From assembly GCF_036885195.1 (NCBI RefSeq), contig NZ_CP133656.1, forward strand, positions 124,001 to 188,000: a DNA stretch of 64,000 nucleotides, read 5' to 3'. Shown here one piece after another: positions 1 through 8,714 of this stretch; position 1 is the stretch's first letter; each line of letters starts with the position of its first letter. The notes under the pieces are model-generated. The model saw only the letters and a list, made by a program, of their open reading frames with translations, was not told the DNA's origin and ran no database searches. The DNA is from Pectobacterium cacticida (GTDB lineage: Bacteria > Pseudomonadota > Gammaproteobacteria > Enterobacterales > Enterobacteriaceae). Both the position numbers and the translations under genes were made by a program.

Positions 1-11
1 ATAGTTGATCC

Positions 12-542
12 TTACGCCTTGGAGGCTAATTCTTCTATCGTATGGAATTGGTTGGTGTAGATACAGATGTCGCCAGCAATCCCCAAAGATTTTTCGACGA
101 TGTCGCGCGCCCCCAGCTCGGTGTTTTCCAAGAGGGCACGAGCAGCGGCCTGCGCATAAGGGCCACCGGATCCAATGGCGATCAGATCGTTTTCTGGCTG
201 AACAACATCGCCATTACCGGTAATGATGAGGGATGCATTTTCATCTGCGACGGCTAGCAGCGCTTCCAGTTTGCGTAGCATACGATCGGTACGCCAGTCT
301 TTCGCTAATTCGACAGCGGCTTTAACCAAATGTCCCTGATGCAGTTCCAGCTTGCGCTCAAAAAGCTCAAACAGGGTGAAGGCGTCCGCCGTCCCGCCAG
401 CGAAGCCAGCGATAACGCGATCGTGGTAGAGGCGACGCACTTTACGCACGTTACCTTTCATTACGGTATTACCCAAAGTCGCTTGTCCGTCACCGCCAAT
501 GACCACGAGTCCGTTGCGGCGTACACTTACAATTGTTGTCAC
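12..542 (-). CDS. hslV: ATP-dependent protease subunit HslV (ClpQ)
   Basis: Peptidase subunit of the cytoplasmic HslUV protease, which degrades misfolded and regulatory proteins when fed by the HslU ATPase. The 176-residue protein begins MTTIVSVRRNG, so removal of Met1 exposes the N-terminal threonine nucleophile (Thr2) of this proteasome-beta-like family. It is full length for HslV. The few bases beyond its stop contain GGA and run off the window, where hslU is expected. ftsN lies upstream on the same strand, the usual enterobacterial order. Confidence 0.97.
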   Translation of the reverse strand: MTTIVSVRRNGLVVIGGDGQATLGNTVMKGNVRKVRRLYHDRVIAGFAGGTADAFTLFELFERKLELHQGHLVKAAVELAKDWRTDRMLRKLEALLAVADENASLIITGNGDVVQPENDLIAIGSGGPYAQAAARALLENTELGARDIVEKSLGIAGDICIYTNQFHTIEELASKA

Positions 543-560
543 GAGTCAGTCCCCGTTTGA

Positions 561-587
561 AGAAAAAGATCCCCGTAATCTTCGGGG
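561..587 (-). terminator. Probable intrinsic terminator downstream of ftsN
   Basis: Read on the minus strand, a CCCCG/CGGGG stem with a 7-base loop is followed by ATCTTTTTC. It lies between the ftsN stop and the hslV start, so it would limit read-through from ftsN into hslVU. A second GC-rich hairpin (617-633) straddles the ftsN stop codon but has no T-tract. Confidence 0.5.
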
Positions 588-624
588 CGCATGGTGTTAT
601 AGGTGGGGGAAGGTATGGGGGTTT

Positions 625-1452
625 TCAACCCCCGTTGGCAAGAGGAATACAGTTTGATACCCCTGCGCCTTTAAGTCGCTGGATCATGTTATCTACGGCT
701 GCCCGCGAACTATATGGCCCCAGCATAATCCGATTCCAGCCGCCGTTAGAGGTGATACGGCTTTCGATACCGGCGAACGCCAGTTGTGCCCTTACCGACT
801 CGGCAGGATTGATGGTTTTAAAGGAGCCGCACTGAATCGCCCAGCGCTGATTTTTTTCAGCTTTTGCCGTCTGAGGCTGCTTAGCCGGCTGAGGTTGTGG
901 CCTCGGCGTCTCTGGTTTGGGTATGACTGGCGCACGCGCTGCGGGCTGTGTGGTTACTGTAGGCGGCGGCTGTACTGCTTGAGCCGGCGGTTTTATCGTC
1001 ACCTGAGAACGTGGAACCTGTACCTGTCCGTTATATGGCACCTCTGAGAGCTGTGTTGGCTGCTGACGCATGTCAGATTGTATTTGTTCCAGTAGCTGGC
1101 GTTGCTCGTCCGTCAACTGTACAGGTGACCTAACTTCTCCGCCGGCGGAAGGTTCCGTTGGCGTCGTAACGCCCAACTGGCGGTTTTCCAGCTCTTTAAT
1201 GTAGCGCCAGCGCTCCTCCGGTTTCGGCGGCAGCCCATTGCCTTTGCCTGCATTGTGGTGCGGCAGAACAGGCGTCTCTTCTGGCTTATTATGGGCGATA
1301 AAATACAACCCGCCCGCGAAGGTGACTAAAATAGCCACAGCGAGTGCGATCATTGTTTTAGATGCACCTGAAGCCTGGCTTTTTTTTCGGCTCGTTGTTT
1401 TCCGACGTGTTCCTGATGAACGTCCCCGGCTCACATAATCTTTTTGTGCCAC
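625..1452 (-). CDS. ftsN: Cell division protein FtsN
   Basis: Late divisome protein that activates septal peptidoglycan synthesis. The 275 residues show a basic cytoplasmic N-terminus (MAQKDYVSRG), a single membrane segment at about 33-53, a long Pro/Gln-rich periplasmic linker, and a C-terminal SPOR domain from about 200 to the end (RWAIQCGSF...GPYSSRAAVDNM) that binds denuded glycan. It is shorter than the E. coli protein (319 residues), the difference lying in the low-complexity linker. cytR lies 88 bp upstream on the same strand. Confidence 0.97.
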   Translation of the reverse strand: MAQKDYVSRGRSSGTRRKTTSRKKSQASGASKTMIALAVAILVTFAGGLYFIAHNKPEETPVLPHHNAGKGNGLPPKPEERWRYIKELENRQLGVTTPTEPSAGGEVRSPVQLTDEQRQLLEQIQSDMRQQPTQLSEVPYNGQVQVPRSQVTIKPPAQAVQPPPTVTTQPAARAPVIPKPETPRPQPQPAKQPQTAKAEKNQRWAIQCGSFKTINPAESVRAQLAFAGIESRITSNGGWNRIMLGPYSSRAAVDNMIQRLKGAGVSNCIPLANGG

Positions 1453-1540
1453 TGTCGTTTCGCTGTGAATGAATAGGTAAATAACGTAATTAGGGGGTCA
1501 TGTTACTTAACCCTAAAATATTTGACCAGCGCCTGAAGTC

Positions 1541-2584
1541 CTAAAGCCGATTAAGGGCATAAATCGGGGCGGCGACGCTATCACGTATCACCAGCTCACT
1601 GGACAACAGACGAGATCCACTTTGCACCGTGTTACCCTGCAACTGTTCTAAGAGTAGCAGCATTGCTTCACGACCGATCTGATAACGTGGCTGGGCAACG
1701 GAAGTTAAGGGGGGGCAGCAGTACTGCGCCTGTTCAATATCGTCGAAACCGATAACGGAAAGATCGCGTGGGACGTTTAATCCCATTTTTCTGGCCTGAG
1801 CCAGTACGCCTACCGCGATGAGATCGTTATGGCAGAAAATCGCGCTGGGTGGCTGCGGGTGCCGCATTAGCGCAATCAGGCCGTTGATCCCGGTTTCATA
1901 AGCGAAATCGCCCTTAAAGATGTACTGATTATCGATAAGGAGCCCGTTACGGTGCAGAGCCTGAATATACCCTTGTAAGCGATATTGGCTCAACGGTATA
2001 TGCTCGGGGCCAGCAATACAGGCGATACGCTGGTGACCAGCCTGATACAGATAATGTACGGCTTCAAAGGCGGCGGTTAGGTTATCAATATGCACGGTTG
2101 GTAGTGCCAGATCTGGTGAAAACGCATTCGCCATGACCATCGGGGGAAGATTACGCGGCTCTTCCTGGCTTGCGTTAAACGGTAGATTAGAGCCAAGTAA
2201 TAACATACCGTCGATCTGCTTAGTCATAATCAAATCGATGAACGTCTTTTCTTTCTGATGTTGATGGGCGCAATCGCCAATCAATACCAGGTAGCCATAT
2301 TCGGCGGCGGTTTCCTCGATTCCACGGAAAACTTCGGAGAAATAAGGGTCGCAGATATCCGGCACAATCGTCAAAATTGTCCGTGACTCGTTACGTTTGA
2401 GGCTTCTATTGAGTGCGTGGGGGGAATAACCCACGGCGATGACGGCCTGTTCAACCTTTCTGCGGGTCGCCGCAGAGACCTTCTCCGGATTCATTAACGT
2501 TCTGGATACGGTAGCGGTGGACACTCCCGCCTCCTCCGCCACGTCTTGCATCGTCGCCGTGGCGGCACCTTTCTTCTGCTTCAA
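1541..2584 (-). CDS. cytR: Transcriptional repressor CytR (LacI family), TTG start
   Basis: Nucleoside-responsive repressor that works with CRP at uptake and catabolism promoters for nucleosides. The N-terminal HTH (TMQDVAEEAGVSTATVSRTL, about 11-30) and the periplasmic-binding-like effector domain match CytR, including KRNESRTILTIVPDICDP. The open frame extends 34 codons further upstream, but the extension resembles nothing, and family alignment puts the start at the TTG at 2584. That TTG has an AGGAG ribosome site 6 bases upstream, giving 347 residues (E. coli 341). The 282-bp gap to priA should hold the cytR promoter; I did not find a convincing CRP site there. Confidence 0.93.
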   Translation of the reverse strand: MKQKKGAATATMQDVAEEAGVSTATVSRTLMNPEKVSAATRRKVEQAVIAVGYSPHALNRSLKRNESRTILTIVPDICDPYFSEVFRGIEETAAEYGYLVLIGDCAHQHQKEKTFIDLIMTKQIDGMLLLGSNLPFNASQEEPRNLPPMVMANAFSPDLALPTVHIDNLTAAFEAVHYLYQAGHQRIACIAGPEHIPLSQYRLQGYIQALHRNGLLIDNQYIFKGDFAYETGINGLIALMRHPQPPSAIFCHNDLIAVGVLAQARKMGLNVPRDLSVIGFDDIEQAQYCCPPLTSVAQPRYQIGREAMLLLLEQLQGNTVQSGSRLLSSELVIRDSVAAPIYALNRL

Positions 2585-2866
2585 CGCTTTCTCCTGACGC
2601 CGAGGTTCTCCGGCGCTAATAGCCAGCGGAAAAATTCTGGTCGCTGACACACTATGATACGAGTAACACCAATACGGATAACACACATCAGCACCGCATG
2701 CAGGATGGATGGCGATGTGTTTCCGCTACTGTCTGCGCCGATAGTGATAACAGATTGCATAACGGTTTTGTTGCTTAATTTGCACAGAACCCGTGATGAA
2801 TGGCGTGTTCTCGACGCCGCTCGCAAAAACGCATGGTAAGAAATAAATATAACTTATTGGGAAGCG

Positions 2867-5065
2867 TCAGCTGTCCGTGGGATCTACATCCAGCACCCAT
2901 TTTACTTTGCGTGCCTGCGGCAGCGTACCGATCAGCGCCAATGATGTTTTAATCAGTTTCTGCAATCGCGATCTTGAGGGATGTTGCAGCAGGAGCTGCC
3001 AGCGGTAGCGGCCTGCGCGTTTAGGTTGTAATGCCGGTACCGGTCCTAGCAACCAGAGTGATTCATCCCGTAGTGGACTCGCTTCCAGTAAATTACGCAA
3101 TTGCTGGAGAAACATGGCCGCCTGCTGGTTATCGTGATCGTCGGCACGGAAAAGAATATGGTTGGTAAAGGGTGGTAAAAAGACGCTTTTTCGTTCGGCC
3201 AGCGCCTGGCTGGCAAAGGCATCATAGCCCTGCTGTAATAGCGTTTGTAATAACGGGTGATCGGGATGATGCGTTTGCAACGCCACTTCACCGGCCTTAC
3301 CCGCACGGCCCGCACGGCCAGCCACCTGAGTGTAAAGTTGGGCAAAGCGTTCGGCTGCGCGAAAGTCGGCGGAGAATAGCGAGCCGTCCACGTCTAGCAA
3401 GGCTACCAGCGTCACATCAGGGAAGTGGTGCCCCTTAGCCAACATTTGGGTGCCGATAAGAAGACGCGCGCCTCCTTGCCTCACCTGCGAGAGTTGCTGC
3501 TCTAGCGCACCTTTACGGCTGGTGGTGTCACGGTCGATACGGGTGATAGGAATGTCGGGAAAGATCGGCGCGAGACTTTGTTCCAACTGCTCGGTGCCGA
3601 GCCCAATAGGCACGAGATTTGTTGAGCCGCAGCCCGGGCACTGTTGTGGAATCGGACGTTGGCTATCGCAGTGGTGGCAGCGCAACATGTTCTGATGCTG
3701 GTGGTAAGTATAATAGCGATCGCAGCGCTGACACTCGGCAATCCAACCGCATTCGTGACACATCACCACCGGGGCGAACCCGCGTCGATTGAGGAACAAT
3801 ATCACTTGGTTATCATTGGCCAGATGGTGGCGAATGCGGGTAATCAGTGGCTGAGATAATCCTGCCGTCAGCGAGAGTCCTTTCAGGTCAATCACGTATT
3901 GTTTAGCCAGCGCGGCATTGCCTGCCCGTTTGGTCAGATTTAGACGTCGATACTTGCCGATTTGGACGTTATACAGCGTTTCCAACGCTGGCGTTGCTGT
4001 GCCCATGACGATGGGAATATCTTCTTCCCTGGCACGAAAGACGGCTAAATCTCGCGCATGGTAGCGCCAGCCATCCTGTTGTTTGTAGGAGCCGTCGTGT
4101 TCTTCATCAATCACAATCAGCCCCAAACGGGCAAAAGGGGTGAACAATGCTGAACGGGTTCCAATGATGATGGCGGCTTCACCGCTGCGGGCGCGCTGCC
4201 AGACAGCGAGGCGTTCGTTGTCGTTGAGTGCAGAGTGCAATACATCGACAGGCGCATTAAAACGTTCACGAAAGCGGGCGATGGTTTGCGGCGTCAGACC
4301 AATTTCCGGCACTAATACCAGCGCCTGTTTTCCCTGCGCCAGAATGTTTTCCAATACGCTGAGATAGACTTCGGTTTTACCAGATCCGGTGATTCCCGCC
4401 AGTAACCAGGCAGCAAAATGGTTGTCCTCACTGCGGATTGCACCGACGGCCGTGGCCTGTTCTGTGTTCAGGCGTAGGCGGTCGGTCGCCATGCTAAAGT
4501 GTTGGCGCCAATCCTGAGCTATTTGATCTGCGGCCTGTAATTCGCACAACCCTTTACTGCGTAATGCCTGCAATGCAGCCTCCGTCAGCCCCATTTCACT
4601 CACCTGATGGCGATAAAGCGGCGATTGGAGTAGCGCTGCTAGCGCCTGTTGTTGTTTTGCCGCACGTTTCAGCGCGTTGAGCGGCGTCGCCCGACCTTGC
4701 TCGGTGGCAAACCACTGCCAGAGCGGCGCGCGATGGGCGGGTTTCCCCTGACGCAATAGTACCGGTAACGCGTGGAATAGCACTTCACCAATCGGATAGT
4801 GATAGTACTCGACGGCCCACAATAGAATGCGCCACAGGCTGGGGGGAAACAGCGACTGTTCATCCAGCACGTCATGTACAGGTTTTAATTGCTCTGATGA
4901 TAGTTGGCTGGTGTCGCTTAGCGCGGTAATAATACCGATAGCTTTGCGGTTGCCAAAGGAGACGCTAACGCGCGTACCGACCTGCGGAGTCATTCCTCCC
5001 GTAGGGAGCAAATAATCGAATGTACGTGCCAGTGGCACGGGCAAAGCGACCTGAGCGACAGACAT
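2867..5065 (-). CDS. priA: Primosomal protein N' (replication restart helicase PriA)
   Basis: 3'-to-5' superfamily-2 DNA helicase that recognises stalled forks and D-loops and reloads DnaB. Visible features are the N-terminal fork-binding domain, Walker A GITGSGKTEVYL, the DEAH-type box VIDEEHDG, and the eight-cysteine zinc region (MCHECGW...CQRC...CHHC...CPGC). The start is set at the ATG at 5065 (MSVAQVALPVPL), which aligns with E. coli PriA and has a GGAG site; a longer reading from 5107 adds 14 unsupported residues. Length 732, as in E. coli. It is divergent from rpmE. Confidence 0.96.
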   Translation of the reverse strand: MSVAQVALPVPLARTFDYLLPTGGMTPQVGTRVSVSFGNRKAIGIITALSDTSQLSSEQLKPVHDVLDEQSLFPPSLWRILLWAVEYYHYPIGEVLFHALPVLLRQGKPAHRAPLWQWFATEQGRATPLNALKRAAKQQQALAALLQSPLYRHQVSEMGLTEAALQALRSKGLCELQAADQIAQDWRQHFSMATDRLRLNTEQATAVGAIRSEDNHFAAWLLAGITGSGKTEVYLSVLENILAQGKQALVLVPEIGLTPQTIARFRERFNAPVDVLHSALNDNERLAVWQRARSGEAAIIIGTRSALFTPFARLGLIVIDEEHDGSYKQQDGWRYHARDLAVFRAREEDIPIVMGTATPALETLYNVQIGKYRRLNLTKRAGNAALAKQYVIDLKGLSLTAGLSQPLITRIRHHLANDNQVILFLNRRGFAPVVMCHECGWIAECQRCDRYYTYHQHQNMLRCHHCDSQRPIPQQCPGCGSTNLVPIGLGTEQLEQSLAPIFPDIPITRIDRDTTSRKGALEQQLSQVRQGGARLLIGTQMLAKGHHFPDVTLVALLDVDGSLFSADFRAAERFAQLYTQVAGRAGRAGKAGEVALQTHHPDHPLLQTLLQQGYDAFASQALAERKSVFLPPFTNHILFRADDHDNQQAAMFLQQLRNLLEASPLRDESLWLLGPVPALQPKRAGRYRWQLLLQHPSRSRLQKLIKTSLALIGTLPQARKVKWVLDVDPTDS

Positions 5066-5201
5066 AACTTCTCCATGAGCGTCGACGAGATGCGCGCGGC
5101 GTTCCACGATATAACCGATCGGTCTGTATCATGCGCCGTGCCGATTGAAAATAATGCAAGGCGCTAGTGTACATGCTGCAAGGGAGAATGTGTGGATGCG
5201 A

Positions 5202-5230
5202 TTGCATCGGGTGGGGAGATTCTGTATGAT
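5202..5230 (+). promoter_or_regulatory. Candidate sigma-70 promoter of rpmE
   Basis: TTGCAT at 5202-5207 and TATGAT at 5225-5230 are separated by 17 bases. Transcription from about 5237 would give rpmE a leader of about 140 nt. In E. coli bL31 represses its own translation through the rpmE leader, so the long leader is consistent with autoregulation here. The promoter call is by inspection only. Confidence 0.5.
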
Positions 5231-5378
5231 CCGCCGCCATTGTGTCGTTAGAAGAAATGATCGTCTCGCTCGCGCAAATGATGATTTCGTTCGCATAATG
5301 AACTTACTTACTCAACTATCGTGTGGTGTCTGGCGGAATAGGGCTGGATAGCGACACGGCCTTAACAGAGGTTTCCCC

Positions 5379-5594
5379 ATGAAAAAAGGTATTCACCCGA
5401 ATTACGTTGAAATTACTGCGACTTGTTCTTGCGGTAATGTGATCAAAACCCATTCAACTGTGGGCCATGACCTGAACCTGGACGTTTGTAGCGCATGCCA
5501 CCCTTTCTATACTGGCAAGCAGCGTGTTGTTGATACTGGCGGTCGTGTTGAGCGCTTCAACAAACGTTTCTCTGTTCCAGGCAGCAAAAAATAA
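5379..5594 (+). CDS. rpmE: 50S ribosomal protein bL31
   Basis: Large-subunit protein that bridges the subunits. The 71-residue sequence keeps the zinc-binding (C+) set Cys16, Cys18, Cys37 and Cys40 (TCSCGN, DVCSACHPF), so this is the primary zinc-containing paralogue rather than the zinc-independent YkgM type. It is near identical to E. coli L31 and is divergent from priA, as in other enterics. A strong terminator follows. Confidence 0.98.
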   Translation: MKKGIHPNYVEITATCSCGNVIKTHSTVGHDLNLDVCSACHPFYTGKQRVVDTGGRVERFNKRFSVPGSKK

Positions 5595-5627
5595 GTCGTA
5601 CTGGCCAATAGGCACAGTCACTTTCGA

Positions 5628-5659
5628 CAAAGGCACCGACGGGTGCCTTTGTTGTTTTT
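5628..5659 (+). terminator. Intrinsic terminator of rpmE
   Basis: A 10-bp stem, CAAAGGCACC paired with GGTGCCTTTG around a GACG loop, followed by TTGTTTTT. It sits 34 bp after the rpmE stop. Confidence 0.9.
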
Positions 5660-5694
5660 AGCGTGTCAGCTTTTTCATCAGGTGCGCTGTTAAA

Positions 5695-5724
5695 CCCCGT
5701 CCTTCAGGGCGGGGAGGATGTCAA
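5695..5724 (+). mobile_element. Remnant resembling an IS608-type (IS200/IS605 family) right end
   Basis: CCCCGTCC pairs with GGGCGGGG around a TTCA loop (5695-5714) and is followed by AGGATG and the tetranucleotide TCAA at 5721-5724. A subterminal hairpin, short linker and TCAA cleavage site are the layout of right ends of IS608-like elements. No transposase or TnpB gene is present. The TCA of TCAA is also the complement of the TGA stop of the minus-strand permease gene, so the element end abuts the operon. Family assignment is from memory of the motif. Confidence 0.4.
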
Positions 5725-6731
5725 CCCTGCTGACGATTTACCAGCATTCCCAGAACGAAGATGCCGCCTAGCCCAGCCGTAATAATCCCGATGGGCAATT
5801 CCTGTGGTGCCAATAGCTGACGGCTAAGCCAATCACCCCCGCACAGCAGTATCGCGCCCAATACGGCTGTCATTGGTAGAAGCCTCTTGTGTAGCACGCC
5901 GCTCAGCGGTCGGGCTAGATGAGGGATCATCAGGCCGATAAAACCGATTACGCCAGTCAGAGCGACTAGGAGTGAAGTCGCGAAGGCACAGCAGATAAAA
6001 ATTTCCACCCGCACGCGAGACAGGTTAACCCCCAGTGAGGCCGCGGTCTGGCCGCCAGCCAGCAGAGCATCAAGCGCGCGCCAGCGCAGGGCGGTGAGAC
6101 CGAATAGCAGCAGAACGCTGAATACCGCAAAAGGTAACGTGTCCCAACGGGCAAGGCCAAGACCGCCCAGCGACCAGAAAAGAATCGAGCTGGCGGCTCG
6201 CTGATCGCCGGAAAACACCAGATAGTTCGTCAGCGCGCCGAACAGAAATGAGATCGCCAATCCGCAAATGATCAGGCGTTCTGCACCGCGCGCCTGTTGC
6301 AGCAGGAATAGCACAGTCACGGCGACGGCCGATAAAATACCACCACAGAAAGCCGCCATCGGCAGTGCCCAGTCACCGAGTTGCTCACCAAAGCGGGTGA
6401 TGACTGCGACCGCCCCCGCCGAGGCGCCGGCAGACAAACCAAATAGAAAAGGGTCTGCCAGATCGTTACGGGTTGCCGTTTGCAAAAAGGCGCCGACCAT
6501 TGCTAACCCTGCGCCGCACAGCGCCGCCAGAAGGCTACGGGGAATGCGCAGTTCCAGAATGATGCGTGATGTCATCGGTGAGACATCCGCCGATGATAAC
6601 CCTAATACGCTGGCGACCTGTGTAAGGGGGATAGTCGTGCTACCCGTCGCAATATTTACCAGCATCAGCCCTGCCAATACCAGCAGCGCAACGACAAAGG
6701 TTGCGGCATAACGTGAAGATGTTGGGCTCAC
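5721..6731 (-). CDS. FecCD/BtuC-family ABC transporter permease
   Basis: Inner-membrane permease of a type II importer for metal chelates or cobalamin. The 336 residues form about ten hydrophobic segments and carry family landmarks: RIPRSLLAALCGAGLAMVG, FGLSAGASAGA, GFIGLMIPHLAR and LPIGIITAGLGG. It overlaps the binding-protein gene by 4 bp (ATGA) and is the last gene of a minus-strand operon ATPase > binding protein > permease. It is not obviously orthologous to E. coli BtuC, and the operator upstream suggests zinc control, so I give no gene symbol. Confidence 0.85.
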   Translation of the reverse strand: MSPTSSRYAATFVVALLVLAGLMLVNIATGSTTIPLTQVASVLGLSSADVSPMTSRIILELRIPRSLLAALCGAGLAMVGAFLQTATRNDLADPFLFGLSAGASAGAVAVITRFGEQLGDWALPMAAFCGGILSAVAVTVLFLLQQARGAERLIICGLAISFLFGALTNYLVFSGDQRAASSILFWSLGGLGLARWDTLPFAVFSVLLLFGLTALRWRALDALLAGGQTAASLGVNLSRVRVEIFICCAFATSLLVALTGVIGFIGLMIPHLARPLSGVLHKRLLPMTAVLGAILLCGGDWLSRQLLAPQELPIGIITAGLGGIFVLGMLVNRQQG

Positions 6732-7690
6732 TGAAAGGCATCCGGGTAGAGTGCGTGCGCCAATTTATCGACGGCGGCGATATTCGCTGGTCCCGGCGTG
6801 AGTTCCGCATATTGCAGCTTCAGATAGCGATGCTGTTGTACGGCTGGGGTAAATTTCATCAGCGGGTGTGATTCCAGAAAACGTCTTAACGCATCTGCGC
6901 CGTTGCCCGTCTGGTAATCCAGCAAGATAATAAAGTCAGGCTCGCGCGCCGCCACGTTTTCCCACGATGTGGAGGCCCAGCTCGTTGCCATATCGTCCAT
7001 CACGTTCTTGCCACCCGCCGCCTCAATGATGGCAGTTGGCATGGCAAATTTCCCGCTGGTAAAAGGCTTATCGTCGCCAGAGTCATACAGGAAAACCGTC
7101 TGTTTTGGCCGATCGCCAATACGGGTTTGCAGGGTGGCAATGTGCTGTTTCCAGCCGTCAATCTGTTGCTGAGCTAACTCCTGCTTACCGAAGATCTTCC
7201 CCAGTTTCAGCATGTCGCCGTAGAGCAGATCCATGCTGGCTCGTGGACGCTGCTGCTGCGGTTCAGTGAAAACGCAGCTTTCGCTGAGCACCAGCGTCTG
7301 AATGCCATATTTTTTCAGCGCTTGCGGCGTGACCTCACCACCGACTTTCATGCCATAGTTCCACCCTGCAAAAAAGAAATCTGGGTGTGCAGCCAGCAGG
7401 TTTTCAAGCGTGGGGTATTTTGCTGCCAGCTCAGGGATCGTACCTTGTTGCTTGATAAAGTCAGGGGGCGCCTTATACCAGCCGGTAATTCCGGTCAGCC
7501 CGACAATACTTTTTTGCAGTCCTAGCGCAAATGCCATTTCCGTCATGTTCAAGTCATGAATAACCGCGCGCTGCGGTGGCTGGGTGAAAGTTAGTGGTTG
7601 CCCACAACTGTCGACTGTGACCGGAAAATCTGAGGCATGTGCCCAGCACGACGTCAATGCCAGCAGTCCAGACAGAAGCATTATTTTCAT
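6728..7690 (-). CDS. Periplasmic binding protein, BtuF/FepB-like, of a metal-complex ABC importer
   Basis: 320 residues with a signal peptide (MKIMLLSGLLALTSCWAHA, cleavage after about residue 19) and the class III binding-protein layout: an N-lobe starting VTVDSCGQPLTF.QPPQRAV, a central helix and a C-lobe (EPDFIILLDY, HRYLKLQYAELTPGPANIAAVDKLA). Such proteins bind siderophores, haem, cobalamin or other metal chelates. The ligand cannot be read from sequence. It lies 9 bp after the ATPase gene and overlaps the permease gene by 4 bp. Confidence 0.82.
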   Translation of the reverse strand: MKIMLLSGLLALTSCWAHASDFPVTVDSCGQPLTFTQPPQRAVIHDLNMTEMAFALGLQKSIVGLTGITGWYKAPPDFIKQQGTIPELAAKYPTLENLLAAHPDFFFAGWNYGMKVGGEVTPQALKKYGIQTLVLSESCVFTEPQQQRPRASMDLLYGDMLKLGKIFGKQELAQQQIDGWKQHIATLQTRIGDRPKQTVFLYDSGDDKPFTSGKFAMPTAIIEAAGGKNVMDDMATSWASTSWENVAAREPDFIILLDYQTGNGADALRRFLESHPLMKFTPAVQQHRYLKLQYAELTPGPANIAAVDKLAHALYPDAFQ

Positions 7691-7699
7691 CGGGATTCC

Positions 7700-8497
7700 T
7701 TAGTGCAGTTCAGGGGCTTCAAAGATGTGAATGGGTGAACCGTTTATCGGGTGCGGCACGGTAAAGCTCTCCATACCAAAGACGGATTTCACGCAGTCGG
7801 CGCTTAGCGCGTATGCCGGCGTTCCCCAGCGGAGTAAGGCTCCCTGTTGTAAAACGGCGACGCGATCGGCGAAGGGGAGGATGAGTGGCAGGTCGTGCAG
7901 CACTGCCAGCGTTGAAATGCCACGTTTCCGTACCAGAGACAGTAGTTGTGCTCGCGCCAACGGATCGAGGTGGTTCGTCGGTTCATCCAGTAGCAGAAGT
8001 TGAGGCGTTTGTGCAAAAGCACGCGCCAGCGCGGCGCGTTGGCGCTCCCCACCGGAGAGCGTGCCCAGCAGGCGGTGGCGCAGCGGTAATAATCCGGTAT
8101 CGTCCAGTGCTTCTTCAATGAGTTGGCGATCGTTCTCAGGTGTGCTAACTCCGTGGTGCGGGATCCGTCCTAAAGCGACATACTCCGCGACTCGCAGACG
8201 CAGATCCGGCGTATCGTTCTGCGCCAGAATCGCTATCCGTTTTGCTCGTTCATGACGGCTCAGGGTATTCAGCGGCTTACCGTTCAGATGAATGCACCCC
8301 GTTGTCGTACCGAGTTCGCTGGTTAACACGCGTAGCAGCGTGGATTTGCCGCTGCCATTGGGGCCAACCAGCACTAGACGTTCGCCTGCCCACATAGACA
8401 GAGAAATATCACTTAATCTTGTCGCCCTATTGGCGTCGGTAACGGAAACATGATGCAACTGTAGCAGCGTGGGCCTGGTAGAGTGGCGCTCTGTCAT
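7700..8497 (-). CDS. FecE/BtuD-like ABC transporter ATP-binding protein
   Basis: Cytoplasmic ATPase of the importer and the first gene of its operon. It shows Walker A GPNGSGKST, the Q-loop region, signature LSGGERQR, Walker B LLLLDEPTNHLD and an H-loop (VLHDLP). Its 265 residues are typical of the FecE/BtuD group. A Zur-like palindrome lies 39-53 bp upstream of its start. The ribosome site is weak (GGTGA, distant), but no better start is seen. Confidence 0.85.
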   Translation of the reverse strand: MTERHSTRPTLLQLHHVSVTDANRATRLSDISLSMWAGERLVLVGPNGSGKSTLLRVLTSELGTTTGCIHLNGKPLNTLSRHERAKRIAILAQNDTPDLRLRVAEYVALGRIPHHGVSTPENDRQLIEEALDDTGLLPLRHRLLGTLSGGERQRAALARAFAQTPQLLLLDEPTNHLDPLARAQLLSLVRKRGISTLAVLHDLPLILPFADRVAVLQQGALLRWGTPAYALSADCVKSVFGMESFTVPHPINGSPIHIFEAPELH

Positions 8498-8535
8498 GAT
8501 GTGTATATATCACCGGTGGCTGTCAAAAAATGTTA

Positions 8536-8550
8536 TGTTATATCATAACA
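8536..8550. promoter_or_regulatory. Candidate Zur operator
   Basis: TGTTATATCATAACA is a palindrome whose TGTTAT and ATAACA arms are spaced by three bases, matching the core of the gamma-proteobacterial Zur box (TGTTATANTATAACA) at all but one position. It lies between metJ and the start of the metal-type importer, where it could repress the ABC operon when zinc is plentiful. The outer flanks of the 23-bp Zur consensus are poorly matched. Confidence 0.6.
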
Positions 8551-8657
8551 AATTAAATGCAATCCCGATTTACAACATGAACGGAAGGGGAAAAGGTCTG
8601 CAGAAGAGAGCGGGGGATGTTAGTAAGAGTGAGGTATCGGGCGGTGATGTTCTGCAT

Positions 8658-8687
8658 AACAAAACCCCGCCGGGGAAAGCAGGGTTT
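8658..8687 (-). terminator. Intrinsic terminator of metJ
   Basis: On the minus strand AAACCCTGC pairs with GCGGGGTTT (one T-G wobble) and runs into TTTTGTT, 27 bp after the metJ stop. Confidence 0.75.
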
Positions 8688-8714
8688 GCGAGAAAAGCGA
8701 TAGTGCAAATGCGA

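Noticed and set aside
5721..8497. Naming the metal-type importer btuCFD
   Set aside because: The fold family includes B12 importers, but there is no cobalamin riboswitch upstream, the sequences are not close to E. coli BtuC/BtuF, and the operator resembles Zur.
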